In this document: positions 14,544 to 22,618 of the stretch, piece after piece | Numbering within the stretch: position 1 is the first letter of the stretch | Layout of the letters: each line of letters starts with the position of its first letter | Origin: a virus | DNA length: 42,826 nucleotides | Reading direction: 5' to 3' (one strand) | IMG/VR virus record: IMGVR_UViG_3300021142_000062 | Span: 1-42,826 of that record | Notes under the pieces: model-generated | What the model was told of the DNA's origin: nothing | Database searches by the model: none | What the model saw: the letters and a program-made list of their open reading frames with translations, nothing else | Translations under genes and position numbers: made by a program

Positions 14544-14565
14544 GATTGAAAAACGTTTTTCGATC
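14544..14565. promoter_or_regulatory. 22-bp AT-rich palindrome, site 2
   Basis: The sequence is identical to site 1 (GATTGAAAAAC then GTTTTTCGATC). It begins one base after the CCA of the tRNA-like fold and lies 31 bases before the ATG of the DUF932-like gene. Confidence 0.75.
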
Positions 14566-14596
14566 GCGAACCCAGACCCCAAACCAGGAGAGACCG

Positions 14597-16246
14597 ATGC
14601 CCCGCATGCCGCTCGCTGCCACCGCCACCGTCGACGCGATCCGCTACTTCACCCTCACCGCGTTCCACACGAACCCCGAGCTCGTGTGCGTCGCCCTCGG
14701 CGACGCCGCGCTCTACGTGCAGGCCGCCGACTGGGACCGCGCGTGCGAGGAGCTCGTGAGCCGCTACCCGGGCGCCGGCGCGCCGACCGTGACGCCGAGC
14801 CCCGCGCGCGCTGCAGCCCCGCAGGCCGCGCCGGCGGCGCCGACCACCCTGGCGACCGCGGCGCCGGTGACGACGCTTGCCAGCCCCCTCCGCGTGGCGC
14901 CGGCGGTGCAGCGCGGCGTGATGGTGGACCTGGAGGGCGCGGTGCGCTCCGGCAACGACCTCGCGCTCGCCGAGGCCGCGGGCTTCGCGCCGAAGCAGCC
15001 CTACTTCACGCGCGGCACGATGGTCGTCGACATCGGCGTCGAGAACGCGCGCCAGATGCGCATCGAGCACGACGCGAAGCCGACCGCGTTCGAGGCGTGC
15101 GGCGACTTCTCGAAGCGGATCCTCGGCGAGCAGCGGTGCGACGAGATCGTCGGCGTGCACGGCCTCGGCATGGAGCCGACCGGGCACCTCTACGACGACG
15201 CGACCGAGCGCCGGTACGTGCTGCAGCAGGCCGCGTTCGAAGGCTTCTGCAACCGGCTCGGGTTCGGCGGCGCCGCGTACCTGACGAAGTGCTGGCCGGT
15301 GCTCCGGCAGCACAACGTGAACGCGTGGCTCGGTGAGATCGCGACGCGCGAGGACAGCGCGCGCGCCGACCACGCCGAGGAGCAGGCGCGCCTCGCGCCC
15401 TCCAAGCGCCGCGCCTTCGAGCCCGCGGAGCTCAAGTTCCGCACGCGCAACGGCGCCGCCGGGCGCGAGGTGTTCGGGATCGTTTCGCCGAGCTACCCGA
15501 CCTTCGACGTGAACCTGATCGCGGACGCGATCGCGCTCGCCGCGCCGCCGGATGCGCGCTGCGTGATCGACTACGACGGCACGCGCGCGCGCTTCGAGGT
15601 GATGTTCCGCAGTGACGTGCTCCCGGAGAAGTACGTGGCCGGCGAGTTTTTCAAGGCCGGCGTCATCATCCGCAGCGACGACACCGGGCGCGGATCGCTC
15701 CGCGGCAGCGCGACGATCTTCCAGAACCTCTGCCTCAACCTGATCTGCATCGACGAAGCGCGCCAAGACCTCTTCGCGATCCCGCACATCGGATCGGTCG
15801 AGGCGATGGCGGCGAAGTTCCGCGACGGGTTCAAGAAGGCGCTCGGGCGGATCGAGCCCTTCCTCAAGGCGTGGAACTACTCGCTCACCGACGACGTGCT
15901 CGCGACGGCGCGCACGATCGACCCCGAGGTGCCGATGAGCGTCGAGGAAGCGCTCCCCGGGCTCTTCACCGCGATCGTCGAGCGCGAGCTCGTGCCGGTG
16001 CGCGGTCGCACGGTCGATGCGGTGCCGAAGCTGATGCAGATGTGGCACGAGGACACGAGCGCGGCGCGCCTCGACGCCTCGGTGGCGACGCGCGGCTCGA
16101 TCGTCAACGCGTTCACCCGCTACGCGCACAAGGTGAACGACGACGCGTTCTTCGCGGACGAGATCCAGCGCGCCGCCGGCAAGATGCTCTTCGGGCGCAA
16201 GGGGCAGAAGCCCGCGCCGTTGCCCTGGATGCCGGTCAACGCGTGA
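14597..16246 (+). CDS. DUF932-like protein
   Basis: A 549-residue protein with the hallmarks of the DUF932/LGT-type phage and plasmid family: GREVFGIVSPSYPTFD (~residue 292), a beta-rich centre (FEVMFRSDVLPEKYVAGEFFKAGVIIRSDD), GRGSLRGSATIFQNLCLN, and a helical C-terminal region. Residues ~60-100 are an Ala/Pro/Thr linker joining a small N-terminal domain. The role of the family is unknown, though it is frequent on plasmids and large phages near replication or recombination genes. The start has AGGAGA upstream. It follows palindrome site 2. Confidence 0.8.
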   Translation: MPRMPLAATATVDAIRYFTLTAFHTNPELVCVALGDAALYVQAADWDRACEELVSRYPGAGAPTVTPSPARAAAPQAAPAAPTTLATAAPVTTLASPLRVAPAVQRGVMVDLEGAVRSGNDLALAEAAGFAPKQPYFTRGTMVVDIGVENARQMRIEHDAKPTAFEACGDFSKRILGEQRCDEIVGVHGLGMEPTGHLYDDATERRYVLQQAAFEGFCNRLGFGGAAYLTKCWPVLRQHNVNAWLGEIATREDSARADHAEEQARLAPSKRRAFEPAELKFRTRNGAAGREVFGIVSPSYPTFDVNLIADAIALAAPPDARCVIDYDGTRARFEVMFRSDVLPEKYVAGEFFKAGVIIRSDDTGRGSLRGSATIFQNLCLNLICIDEARQDLFAIPHIGSVEAMAAKFRDGFKKALGRIEPFLKAWNYSLTDDVLATARTIDPEVPMSVEEALPGLFTAIVERELVPVRGRTVDAVPKLMQMWHEDTSAARLDASVATRGSIVNAFTRYAHKVNDDAFFADEIQRAAGKMLFGRKGQKPAPLPWMPVNA

Positions 16247-16279
16247 GCGCGTAGCGCGTGAGCGCGTAGCGCGTGAGCG
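16241..16279 (+). repeat. Tandem 15-bp repeat, 2.6 copies
   Basis: GCGTGAGCGCGTAGC is repeated exactly at 16241-16255 and 16256-16270, with a partial third copy. The first copy overlaps the stop codon of the DUF932-like gene. It leads straight into the hairpin at 16279. Confidence 0.8.
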
Positions 16280-16300
16280 GGGGAGCGGTGCTCCCCCCTT
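16279..16300 (+). terminator. Probable intrinsic terminator-like hairpin
   Basis: GGGGGAGC (16279-16286) pairs perfectly with GCTCCCCC (16290-16297) around GGT, followed by CTT. The 8-bp GC stem is strong but the T run is very short, so termination may be partial or the hairpin may protect the 3' end of the DUF932-like mRNA. Confidence 0.5.
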
Positions 16301-16302
16301 GC

Positions 16303-16374
16303 GCCCGCTAGCGGCTACGTGGCGCGCGGACGCGTGCGTTCACGGGCGGGGTTCGACTCCCCGCGCGGGCACCG
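16303..16374 (+). ncRNA. Second, more degenerate tRNA-like fold
   Basis: The T arm is clear: CGGGG (16347-16351), loop TTCGACT, CCCCG (16359-16363). GCCCGC (16303-16308) pairs with GCGGGC (16365-16370) as an acceptor, followed by a TA linker and a 3-bp GCG/CGC D-like stem. The centre forms only a 4-bp CGTG/CACG hairpin, and the end is ACCG rather than CCA. Its T-arm sequence resembles the fold at 14477, and it also precedes a large gene. Confidence 0.33.
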
Positions 16375-16400
16375 AGACCACCAACCGAGGAGAGAGGCCG

Positions 16401-18032
16401 ATGGACCAGACCGCTTCGACGACCACGCGCGCGAGCGCCGACGACGGCTACGACACGTTCTTGAACGCGGTGAGGCGCCGCTACGCCCAGTACGCGCTCG
16501 CGGTCGAGCACACGCTCTACCAGACCAGCGCGCGCGAGGTGCTCTGGAAGGCGTACCTCGATGCGGCGCCGCCCGGTGAGCGGCAGCAGCGCAACTGCCG
16601 CTCGTGCCAGCAGTTCGTGGAGCGCTTCGGCGCGCTCGTGTGGGTCGACGACGACGGCGCGCAGTACTCGGTGATGTGGAATCCCGAGACGGCGCCGCCG
16701 GCGTACCGCGAGGTCGCGAAGGCGATGCAGCATCTGGCCGAACGCGCGACCGTCGAGGGCGTGTTCCTCTCGACCGAGAAGGTCTGGGGCACGCCGTACA
16801 CGGGCGAGGTCGAGGCACCGACTTGGATGCACTTCGCGGTCGTGCCGCCGTCGCTCAATCTGCACCGCAACCCGATCTTCGACGCCGGGCAGGTGATGGC
16901 GGAGAAGCGCCAGGACTTCGAGATGCTCGGTCGCTCGTTGAACGACTTCCCGCTCGCGGCGGTGCGTGAGGCGTACGCGCTGCTCACGACCGAGAAGCTG
17001 TACCGGTCGGAGAAGTGCATCGGGGTCGCGAGCTGGCTTCTCAACCTCCACGAGCGGCTCGCCGCGGTGTCACCGCGCGCGCGGCGCAACCTCATCTGGC
17101 GCGCGGTGGCGCTCGCGCCTCCGGGCTTCGTGCACGTGCGCAGCGGGATGATCGGTACGCTGCTCGAAGACGTGATCGCGCAGGTGCCGTTCGCGACGCT
17201 CAAGCGGAAGTTCGACGAGAAGATGAACCCGCTGCAGTACCAGCGCCCGACCGCCGCGCCCTCGGACGGGCAGATCGACCAGGCCGAGAAGATCACGAGC
17301 AAGCTGCGCAGCGCCGGCGCGCTGGAGCGTCGCTTCGCGCGCATCTCGGACACGCGGCCGCTGTGGATCCCGAGCCCGCCGAAGGTGACGCCGCCGAGCG
17401 GTGGCGTGTTCGGGCACCTCAAGTCGAAGAGCCCGCTCGACGCGCTCATCGATCTCAAGGTGCCGGCGACGGTCATGACTTGGTCGAAGTTCGAGCGCAC
17501 GGTGCTATCGGGTGCCGAGAAGATCGAGTGCCTCGTGCCGCACGGACACGCGAACTTTTGCGCCTACACGACCGCGACCAACGCGGACGCGCCGCCGATC
17601 CTCCAGTGGGATCGCGAGGAGCTCCGCAACCCGGTCTCCTGGTACGTGTACGTCTCGGGCTCGCCGGCGTCGCAGTGGTCGATCACGCCCGGCTGGTGCG
17701 AGGTCTCCGCGGTGATCTTGCAGCCGACGATGTGGGATCCCGAGCGCGCGTACGCGCACCAGAGCGAGTCGGTGCTCTTCGCGCTGAAGGGCGCGCGCGA
17801 CGCGCGCCGGGGCGTCGGGTTCTTCGTCGAGCAGCTGCGCGCCGAGTACCACGGCATCCGCAAGACCCTCGAAGCGTACGCGCGCCGGATGGAGCTCACC
17901 GGGCGCGAGGACGAGAACCTCGCGAGCGGCCTGCGCTTCCAGAAGGGCAGCGAGACCGCGATCGACGAGCGCATCGTGCGCGTGACCGCGCGCGGTGTCG
18001 TGACGACCTTCAAGCTGGATCGGTGGGATTGA
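16401..18032 (+). CDS. Large conserved-type phage protein of unknown function
   Basis: A 543-residue protein with GGAGAGAGG upstream of its ATG. The N-terminal part has NCRSCQQFVERFGALVWVDDDG (~72-93), with a possible Cys pair, and VWGTPYTGEVEAPTWMHFAVV. The rest mixes helical segments and a C-terminal beta region (WYVYVSGSPASQWSITPGW). I have the impression of a family seen in large phages but cannot name it. It lies between the DUF932-like gene and the helicase, which suggests a replication or nucleic-acid role by context only. Confidence 0.8.
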   Translation: MDQTASTTTRASADDGYDTFLNAVRRRYAQYALAVEHTLYQTSAREVLWKAYLDAAPPGERQQRNCRSCQQFVERFGALVWVDDDGAQYSVMWNPETAPPAYREVAKAMQHLAERATVEGVFLSTEKVWGTPYTGEVEAPTWMHFAVVPPSLNLHRNPIFDAGQVMAEKRQDFEMLGRSLNDFPLAAVREAYALLTTEKLYRSEKCIGVASWLLNLHERLAAVSPRARRNLIWRAVALAPPGFVHVRSGMIGTLLEDVIAQVPFATLKRKFDEKMNPLQYQRPTAAPSDGQIDQAEKITSKLRSAGALERRFARISDTRPLWIPSPPKVTPPSGGVFGHLKSKSPLDALIDLKVPATVMTWSKFERTVLSGAEKIECLVPHGHANFCAYTTATNADAPPILQWDREELRNPVSWYVYVSGSPASQWSITPGWCEVSAVILQPTMWDPERAYAHQSESVLFALKGARDARRGVGFFVEQLRAEYHGIRKTLEAYARRMELTGREDENLASGLRFQKGSETAIDERIVRVTARGVVTTFKLDRWD

Positions 18033-18034
18033 AC

Positions 18035-19528
18035 ATGGACGCCTTCGACGACTTCGCCCCCATCGACCCGAACCGCCCCGTGCCGCAACCGTTCGTCGAG
18101 AGCGCCTACCAGGCCGCGATCTGCAACGACGCCGAGACCGGCAGCGACCACGTGCTCGTGCGGGCGCGCGCGGGCTCGGGCAAGACCGAGACGATCGTGC
18201 GCGCGATCCGCCGCATCCCCGAGCGCCACATGGGCAGCGTGCTGCTCGCGGCGTTCAACTCGAAGATCGCCGACGAGCTGCGCCGGCGCGCGCCCTCGAC
18301 GTCGGACGTCATGACGCTGCACTCGTACGGCTTCCGCGCGGTGATCCGCCACCTCGGCGGCAAGCCCGAGGTCGACAAGTGGAAGGTGCACGGGATGGCG
18401 CGCGAGCTGCTCGGCGACGCGCCGGGCACGGCGGAGATCCGCGGTGCGCTGCAGCGCGCGGTCGCCGCGGCGAAGAACACGCTCGCCACGACGGTCGATC
18501 AGATCGACGCGCTCGTGGACGCGATGAACATCGATCTGCCCATCGGCACGCGGCGCCTGGAATTCGCGAGCGACGTGCTCTCGGTGCTGGAGCAGTGCAA
18601 GAACCCGAAGGGCGTGATCGACTTCGACGACCAGGTCTGGTTGCCGGTGGTGCTCGGGCTCAACACGCGCAAGTTCGACCGCGTGTTCATCGACGAGACC
18701 CAAGACCTGAACCCGACGCAGATCGAGCTCGCGATGGCGGCGTCGCGGCGCGGCAGCCGCGTGACCGCAGTAGGTGATGACCGGCAAAGTATCTATAAAT
18801 TCAGAGGTGCGGACGAACACGCGATGGACCGCGTGAAGCACCGGCTCAACGCGAAGATCCTCCCGCTGAGCGTGAGCTACCGGTGCGCGCGCAGCATCGT
18901 GAAGCTCGCGCAGCAGACCGTGCCGGACATCGAGGCCGCGCCGGGCGCGCGCGAGGGCGAGGTGCGGTTCGGCGTGCGCATCGACACGCTCTACCGCGAA
19001 GCGCAGCCCGGCGATTTCATCCTCTCGCGGGTGAACGCGCCGCTGCTCACGATGTGCCTGCGCTTCATCCGCGAGGGGCGTCGCGCGACCATCCAGGGAC
19101 GCTCGATCGGTGACGAGCTCGCCGCGTTCGTCCGCAAGATCGACTGCGACCGCTACACGCCCGCGGGCGTGACCGTCTTCCGCGACTACGTGGACGCGTG
19201 GAAGGCGACCGAGGTGGCGCGGCTCGTGGCGAAGGAGCGCGACACGCAGGCGGTCGAGGACAAGGCCGCGTGCCTCCACGCGCTCGCCGACCAGGCCAAG
19301 AACGTCACCGAGATCGAGCGCGCGATCGCGAACCTCTTCGAGGACAAGGACGACGCGACGCGGATCATCCTCTCCTCGACGCACCGTGCGAAGGGCATGG
19401 AGCGCGAGCGCGCGTGGCTCATCGGCGACACGTTCCGCCCGACGCGCGGCATCCAAGAGGCGAACCTCTGGTACGTCGGCGTCACCCGCGCGAAGGGCTC
19501 GCTGCAGATCGTGAGTGGGGTGCCGTGA
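18035..19528 (+). CDS. UvrD/Rep-like superfamily 1 DNA helicase
   Basis: A 497-residue SF1 helicase. In order: Walker A ARAGSGKTETI (44-54), TLHSYGFRAV (motif Ib region), Walker B FIDETQDLN (218-226), motif III GDDRQSIYKFRGA (247-259), SVSYRC (motif IV), STHRAKGMERE (motif V) and LWYVGVTRAKGSL (motif VI). It should unwind DNA 3'-5' during replication or recombination. It is shorter than bacterial UvrD, lacking most of the 1B/2B insertions. The 14 codons of motif III use rare AT-rich codons, unlike the rest of the gene. Confidence 0.93.
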   Translation: MDAFDDFAPIDPNRPVPQPFVESAYQAAICNDAETGSDHVLVRARAGSGKTETIVRAIRRIPERHMGSVLLAAFNSKIADELRRRAPSTSDVMTLHSYGFRAVIRHLGGKPEVDKWKVHGMARELLGDAPGTAEIRGALQRAVAAAKNTLATTVDQIDALVDAMNIDLPIGTRRLEFASDVLSVLEQCKNPKGVIDFDDQVWLPVVLGLNTRKFDRVFIDETQDLNPTQIELAMAASRRGSRVTAVGDDRQSIYKFRGADEHAMDRVKHRLNAKILPLSVSYRCARSIVKLAQQTVPDIEAAPGAREGEVRFGVRIDTLYREAQPGDFILSRVNAPLLTMCLRFIREGRRATIQGRSIGDELAAFVRKIDCDRYTPAGVTVFRDYVDAWKATEVARLVAKERDTQAVEDKAACLHALADQAKNVTEIERAIANLFEDKDDATRIILSSTHRAKGMERERAWLIGDTFRPTRGIQEANLWYVGVTRAKGSLQIVSGVP

Positions 19529-19746
19529 TGGAAGACGTGATCTGGCTCGGCTTGCTCTTGGCGACGCTCGTCTTCGGCTACCTGATGGGACGCGCGGACG
19601 AGCGGCGCAACGGCTCGGCGCGGGTGCGGCGCACCGAGCTGCTCTCGAACGCGATCGGGCTCAAGCGGGTCGACAAGGTGAACCGACGCTTCGTCGGTGA
19701 GAGCGACAGCGCCTTCGCGGCGCGGCGTCGCGCCGGAGGACGGTGA
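19528..19746 (+). CDS. Small membrane protein
   Basis: A 72-residue protein with one predicted transmembrane helix right at the N terminus (IWLGLLLATLVFGYLMG, residues 5-21), followed by a positively charged cytoplasmic-type tail (RADERRNGSARVRRTELL). It overlaps the helicase stop and the next start (TGATG). Function unknown; small single-helix proteins in phages include inhibitors of superinfection and lysis accessories. Confidence 0.72.
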   Translation: MEDVIWLGLLLATLVFGYLMGRADERRNGSARVRRTELLSNAIGLKRVDKVNRRFVGESDSAFAARRRAGGR

Positions 19747-19967
19747 TGCGCTGGATGGTCGAGTTCACGAACGGGGCGAAGTCGTATGTCGTCGCCGACG
19801 ACTACGCCGGCGCCTACGCGGCCGGGCGCGAGTCGCGGCCCGAGCTCTCGGTGTACCGCGTTGCCGGCGACGTCGAGAGCGACCCGAGTCAGAACAAGCG
19901 CCACGTGCGCTCGCGCGCTCGGTCGCGGCGCGCGCGGGCGCGCGGCTGGGAACGGAGGAACCAGTGA
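19746..19967 (+). CDS. Small basic unknown protein
   Basis: A 73-residue protein; GTG at 19743 is an alternative in-frame start. The N-terminal part looks like a small alpha/beta unit (RWMVEFTNGAKSYVVADD, then YAGAYAAGRES). The last 25 residues are extremely Arg-rich (HVRSRARSRRARARGWERR), suggesting contact with nucleic acid. It overlaps the next gene by 4 bases. Confidence 0.7.
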   Translation: MRWMVEFTNGAKSYVVADDYAGAYAAGRESRPELSVYRVAGDVESDPSQNKRHVRSRARSRRARARGWERRNQ

Positions 19968-20209
19968 CGCGCGCGCACCGGTTCGTGTTGGTCGTGCAGG
20001 CGGTGATGGAGGATTCGATTCACAGCGCGCGCATCCGCGCGATCGTGATCGCGTCGGCGCTGCCCGAGGAGTGCGTGCCGCGCGACCTCTGCACGTCGGC
20101 GCTGGAGCTCGCTGAGCACATCGCGCTTGGGCGCCCGATGCCGACGTGGCTCGAAGAGCTCCTCGAACGCGCGGGGCAGACGTTGCAGCAGTTCATCGAC
20201 AACGCGTGA
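19964..20209 (+). CDS. Small helical unknown protein
   Basis: An 81-residue protein with a GTG start and CGGAGGA just upstream. It appears wholly helical (ARIRAIVIASALPEECVPRD, ALELAEHIALGRPMPTW, ELLERAGQTLQQFIDN). No Cys pairs or known motif. It is part of the co-translated cassette downstream of the helicase. Confidence 0.7.
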   Translation: MTRAHRFVLVVQAVMEDSIHSARIRAIVIASALPEECVPRDLCTSALELAEHIALGRPMPTWLEELLERAGQTLQQFIDNA

Positions 20210-20224
20210 ACGAAGGAGAGACCG

Positions 20225-20758
20225 ATGGCTCGAAAACCGATGACGATCGTGGAGACGACGGTTGTGCGTGACCCATCCGGCGGGATCGTGGACGTGCCGG
20301 GCGGCTACGTGCTGACCGGGCGCGCGGACGGCTCGCTCGACGTGCGCGGTGAGCGCCCGGCGCCGCGCGCGAAGGACGACGACCCCGACGCGGCGGTGCC
20401 GGGCATCGGTCTGCCGCGCGAGCTCGACGGGCTCTTGGAGAAGCACCGCGAGGACATCGATCGCCTGTTCATCCGCACGCGCAACCGCGTCGGCGCGGGC
20501 ATCCAGATCGCGATCAGCGCGCCCGGACCGCTCGCGGACCTCGTGTGCGTGGCGTGGTTCAGGAAGGGGCCAGGGTTCCCGCGGCGCGTGGCGTTCTGCC
20601 CATCGCTGCGCGCGTGCCTCGACCACGTGAACGCGTACGAGGACATCGCCGACACGAAGGGCGAGGCCGCGGCGGAGATCTGGCAGCGGCAGCAACGCGT
20701 GCAGAGCGAGGCCGCGGCGATCGCGAAGCGCGACGAGCTCGCGCGCGCACAAGCCTGA
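20225..20758 (+). CDS. Unknown protein
   Basis: A 177-residue protein with a strong ribosome-binding site (GGAGAGACCG then ATG). The first ~45 residues are beta-rich with Gly turns (DVPGGYVLTGRADGSLDVRG). The middle has PRELDGLLEKHREDIDRLFIR and a compact IAISAPGPLADLVCVAWF segment. The end is a long Ala/Glu/Gln helix. No family recognised. The junction motif follows its stop. Confidence 0.75.
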   Translation: MARKPMTIVETTVVRDPSGGIVDVPGGYVLTGRADGSLDVRGERPAPRAKDDDPDAAVPGIGLPRELDGLLEKHREDIDRLFIRTRNRVGAGIQIAISAPGPLADLVCVAWFRKGPGFPRRVAFCPSLRACLDHVNAYEDIADTKGEAAAEIWQRQQRVQSEAAAIAKRDELARAQA

Positions 20759-20770
20759 CGCGGCATCGAC
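20758..20770 (+). promoter_or_regulatory. 13-bp gene-junction motif, copy 2 (first base differs)
   Basis: ACGCGGCATCGAC starts at the last base of the upstream stop codon and ends 6 bases before the ATG at 20777. There is no strong Shine-Dalgarno for that start. Confidence 0.45.
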
Positions 20771-20776
20771 CGAGGC

Positions 20777-21025
20777 ATGATCGAGAGCGGTGAGGTGAGG
20801 CTGACGCGGTCCGTGCTCGGCTGGGAGCTCGGACCGGTACGGCGCGGGCGGCGGACGGTTCGGGTGCGCGTGCGATTCCCGGACCGCCCGCGCGCTCTTC
20901 GCGTCGATGGCGAGTGGGAGCTCGACGCGCGCCTCGCCGACCAGCTGCGTGGCGCGCTCTGGAGCGAGTGCGTGGTCGAGATGGCGAAGGACGCGATGCG
21001 CACCGCGCAGCGTAGGAGGACGTGA
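20777..21025 (+). CDS. Small beta-rich unknown protein
   Basis: An 82-residue, Arg-rich protein. Strands such as EVRLTRSVLGWELGPV and RTVRVRVRFPDRP alternate with turns, then a helix (LADQLRGALWSECVVEMAKDA). The start follows the 13-bp motif by 6 bases. It overlaps the next gene at a TGATG junction. Function unknown. Confidence 0.7.
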   Translation: MIESGEVRLTRSVLGWELGPVRRGRRTVRVRVRFPDRPRALRVDGEWELDARLADQLRGALWSECVVEMAKDAMRTAQRRRT

Positions 21026-21381
21026 TGACGATTCACGGATGGGAGGTGCTGAGCGTTGTGATCGCGGCGACCTTCGCGCTGATCGGCGTCGGTGAGTGGT
21101 TCTACCGGCGTTCGCTCATCGACGCGGCGCTGCACCAGAACCGGTTGCGCGCGGTCATCCATCGCAACCCGGGCTCGCGCGCGTCGCTCGCGGCCGCGGT
21201 GGAGCTCGTGGCACCCGACGCGCTCATCACGCGGTTCGTGGACGTCGCGCCCGGCAAGGTCCGCATCGAGGTCGACGGGCCGCTGTGGTGGTGGGAGCGG
21301 CGCGCGGTCATCCGCGCCATCCGCGCCGAGACGTCGTGCGGGGTCGAGGTGGACTTCTCGATCGAGCTGAGGCGACCGTGA
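21025..21381 (+). CDS. Small membrane-anchored protein
   Basis: A 118-residue protein with one predicted transmembrane helix near the N terminus (VLSVVIAATFALIGVGEWF, residues 8-26) and a soluble C-terminal domain of alternating helices and strands (ALITRFVDVAPGKVRIEVDG, RAVIRAIRAETSCGVEVDF). GGAGGA precedes the start; GTG at 21022 is an in-frame alternative. The soluble part resembles small alpha/beta binding domains, but I cannot name one. Confidence 0.72.
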   Translation: MTIHGWEVLSVVIAATFALIGVGEWFYRRSLIDAALHQNRLRAVIHRNPGSRASLAAAVELVAPDALITRFVDVAPGKVRIEVDGPLWWWERRAVIRAIRAETSCGVEVDFSIELRRP

Positions 21382-21824
21382 GCGAGAAGTCAGAGCAGCG
21401 CGCGCAGCTGATCGTGCTCGGCGAAGTGGTGCGGCGGCTCACCGGGCGCGCCGAGCTCGTCCAGAACACGGCGACGCGCCACCCCGACCCCGAGATCGCG
21501 CTCCGGTCCAAGATCCGGCTCGACGCCTACGTGCTCGCGCTGCAGGAGGTGGCCTGGGTGGTCGGCGACGTGACCCGGAACGGCCCCCTCCGGGCGCCCA
21601 CGAGCCCCGCTGACGCGCCTTCGCCCCCTGGGCGGGCAACCGGCCCCACCCCGGCGCCGGGCGCGCCCACGGCGGCTCCATTGAAAAACGTTATTCAATC
21701 GCCAACCGGGCGGGTGAAGCCGCGCCTGATGGGGTGCAACACGCACGGCTGCCAGGGCGAGGTCGGGCTTTCGACCGAGGTGTGCTCGGAGTGCAAGACC
21801 GTCCGCGGTGCGCCGCCCCGATGA
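21378..21824 (+). CDS. Two-domain protein with Pro-rich linker and C-terminal zinc ribbon; carries a palindrome inside
   Basis: A 148-residue protein with a GTG start overlapping the previous stop. Residues 1-70 are helical (QLIVLGEVVRRLTGRAELV, RLDAYVLALQEVAWVVG). Residues ~71-100 are a Pro/Ala/Gly linker. The C-terminal part has C119, C123, C134 and C137 in GCNTHGC and VCSEC, a likely zinc ribbon. AT-rich palindrome 21679-21700 lies in-frame at the end of the linker and encodes LKNVIQS. The linker may be where the palindrome was tolerated. Confidence 0.72.
   Translation: MSEKSEQRAQLIVLGEVVRRLTGRAELVQNTATRHPDPEIALRSKIRLDAYVLALQEVAWVVGDVTRNGPLRAPTSPADAPSPPGRATGPTPAPGAPTAAPLKNVIQSPTGRVKPRLMGCNTHGCQGEVGLSTEVCSECKTVRGAPPR
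21679..21700. promoter_or_regulatory. 22-bp AT-rich palindrome, site 3 (inside a gene)
   Basis: CATTGAAAAAC is followed by GTTATTCAATC. It differs from sites 1 and 2 at three positions and is the only copy wholly inside a coding region. It lies in codons for a flexible linker, so the DNA site appears to be kept for its own sake. Confidence 0.7.
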
Positions 21825-22060
21825 GCCGGATGCAGCTGGTCGGCGCGTTCGTCGCGCTCTCGGACGGGCGCCTGATCCGCTTCGACTTCCCGGTGCACCC
21901 GAAGAGCGGGTGCGTGTGGCTCGCGCCGCGCGCGGGCGCGCCGGTGCGCCTCGACGGCCACGTCGTGAGCGATCACTCGGTGGGCATCCTGATCTACGCG
22001 AGCGACCCCGGCACTGCGCTCGCGAGCGCGAACGCGGCGTTCGCTCGGCTCGGTCTGTAG
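21821..22060 (+). CDS. Small beta-rich unknown protein
   Basis: A 79-residue protein with an ATGA overlap with the upstream gene. Strand-turn patterns dominate (LVGAFVALSDGRLIRFDFPV, GCVWLAPRAGAPVRLDGHVV), followed by a C-terminal helix. No family recognised. The TAG stop is followed at once by the 13-bp junction motif. Confidence 0.7.
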   Translation: MSRMQLVGAFVALSDGRLIRFDFPVHPKSGCVWLAPRAGAPVRLDGHVVSDHSVGILIYASDPGTALASANAAFARLGL

Positions 22061-22072
22061 CGCGGCATCGAC
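22060..22072 (+). promoter_or_regulatory. 13-bp gene-junction motif GCGCGGCATCGAC, copy 3
   Basis: It begins at the last base of the TAG stop at 22058-22060 and ends 6 bases before the ATG at 22079, which has no Shine-Dalgarno. Confidence 0.5.
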
Positions 22073-22078
22073 GTCGCC

Positions 22079-22618
22079 ATGATCTGCTGCGTGTGCGGGA
22101 AGCGATACCGCAAGCCGAAGTACCCGCCCGAGTGGGGCGCGTTCTTCTGCGACTCGGCGTGCGCGATCAAGGACGCCGAAGAGCGCGAGGCCAACGCCCG
22201 CGCGACCAACGCCCGCGCGACCGAACGACTCGCCAAGGAGAAGAAGCCGATGACCGAGAACTTCGAGCACAAGCTGTGTGTGGTGTCGGCGCAGCTGCGC
22301 GACACGCTCACCGAGCTCCAGAAACTCAAGCGCGACCTCGCCGCGGTCCACGCCGGCCCGGGCGAGGTCTGGCACTGGCAGGGCGACGAGAACGATCGCC
22401 CTGCGAACCTCACCTGTCCGGTGGTGATGCACCCCGAGACGTTGCGCGAGCTGCTCGCGGTCGTGGAGGCGGCGCGGCGCGCGAGTGTCACGGTGGTGGC
22501 GAGCGACGACCAGATCGCGGAGCGTGGTCTGACCGAGGCGACTTCGTACGTGGAGGCGCTCGATGCGTGGCGCGTTCTCACCGACGCGCTCAAGCAGCTC
22601 GATCGGGGGTTCCGGTGA
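22079..22618 (+). CDS. Zinc-finger-like protein with coiled coil
   Basis: A 179-residue protein. The N terminus has a probable treble-clef type zinc site (C3, C4, C6 in MICCVCG and C24, C28 in FFCDSAC). An imperfect ANARATNARATER repeat and a coiled-coil stretch follow (~40-90). The C-terminal part is helical (HPETLRELLAVVEAARRAS). Predicted nucleic-acid or protein binding; no named family. The start lies 6 bases after the junction motif. Confidence 0.75.
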   Translation: MICCVCGKRYRKPKYPPEWGAFFCDSACAIKDAEEREANARATNARATERLAKEKKPMTENFEHKLCVVSAQLRDTLTELQKLKRDLAAVHAGPGEVWHWQGDENDRPANLTCPVVMHPETLRELLAVVEAARRASVTVVASDDQIAERGLTEATSYVEALDAWRVLTDALKQLDRGFR

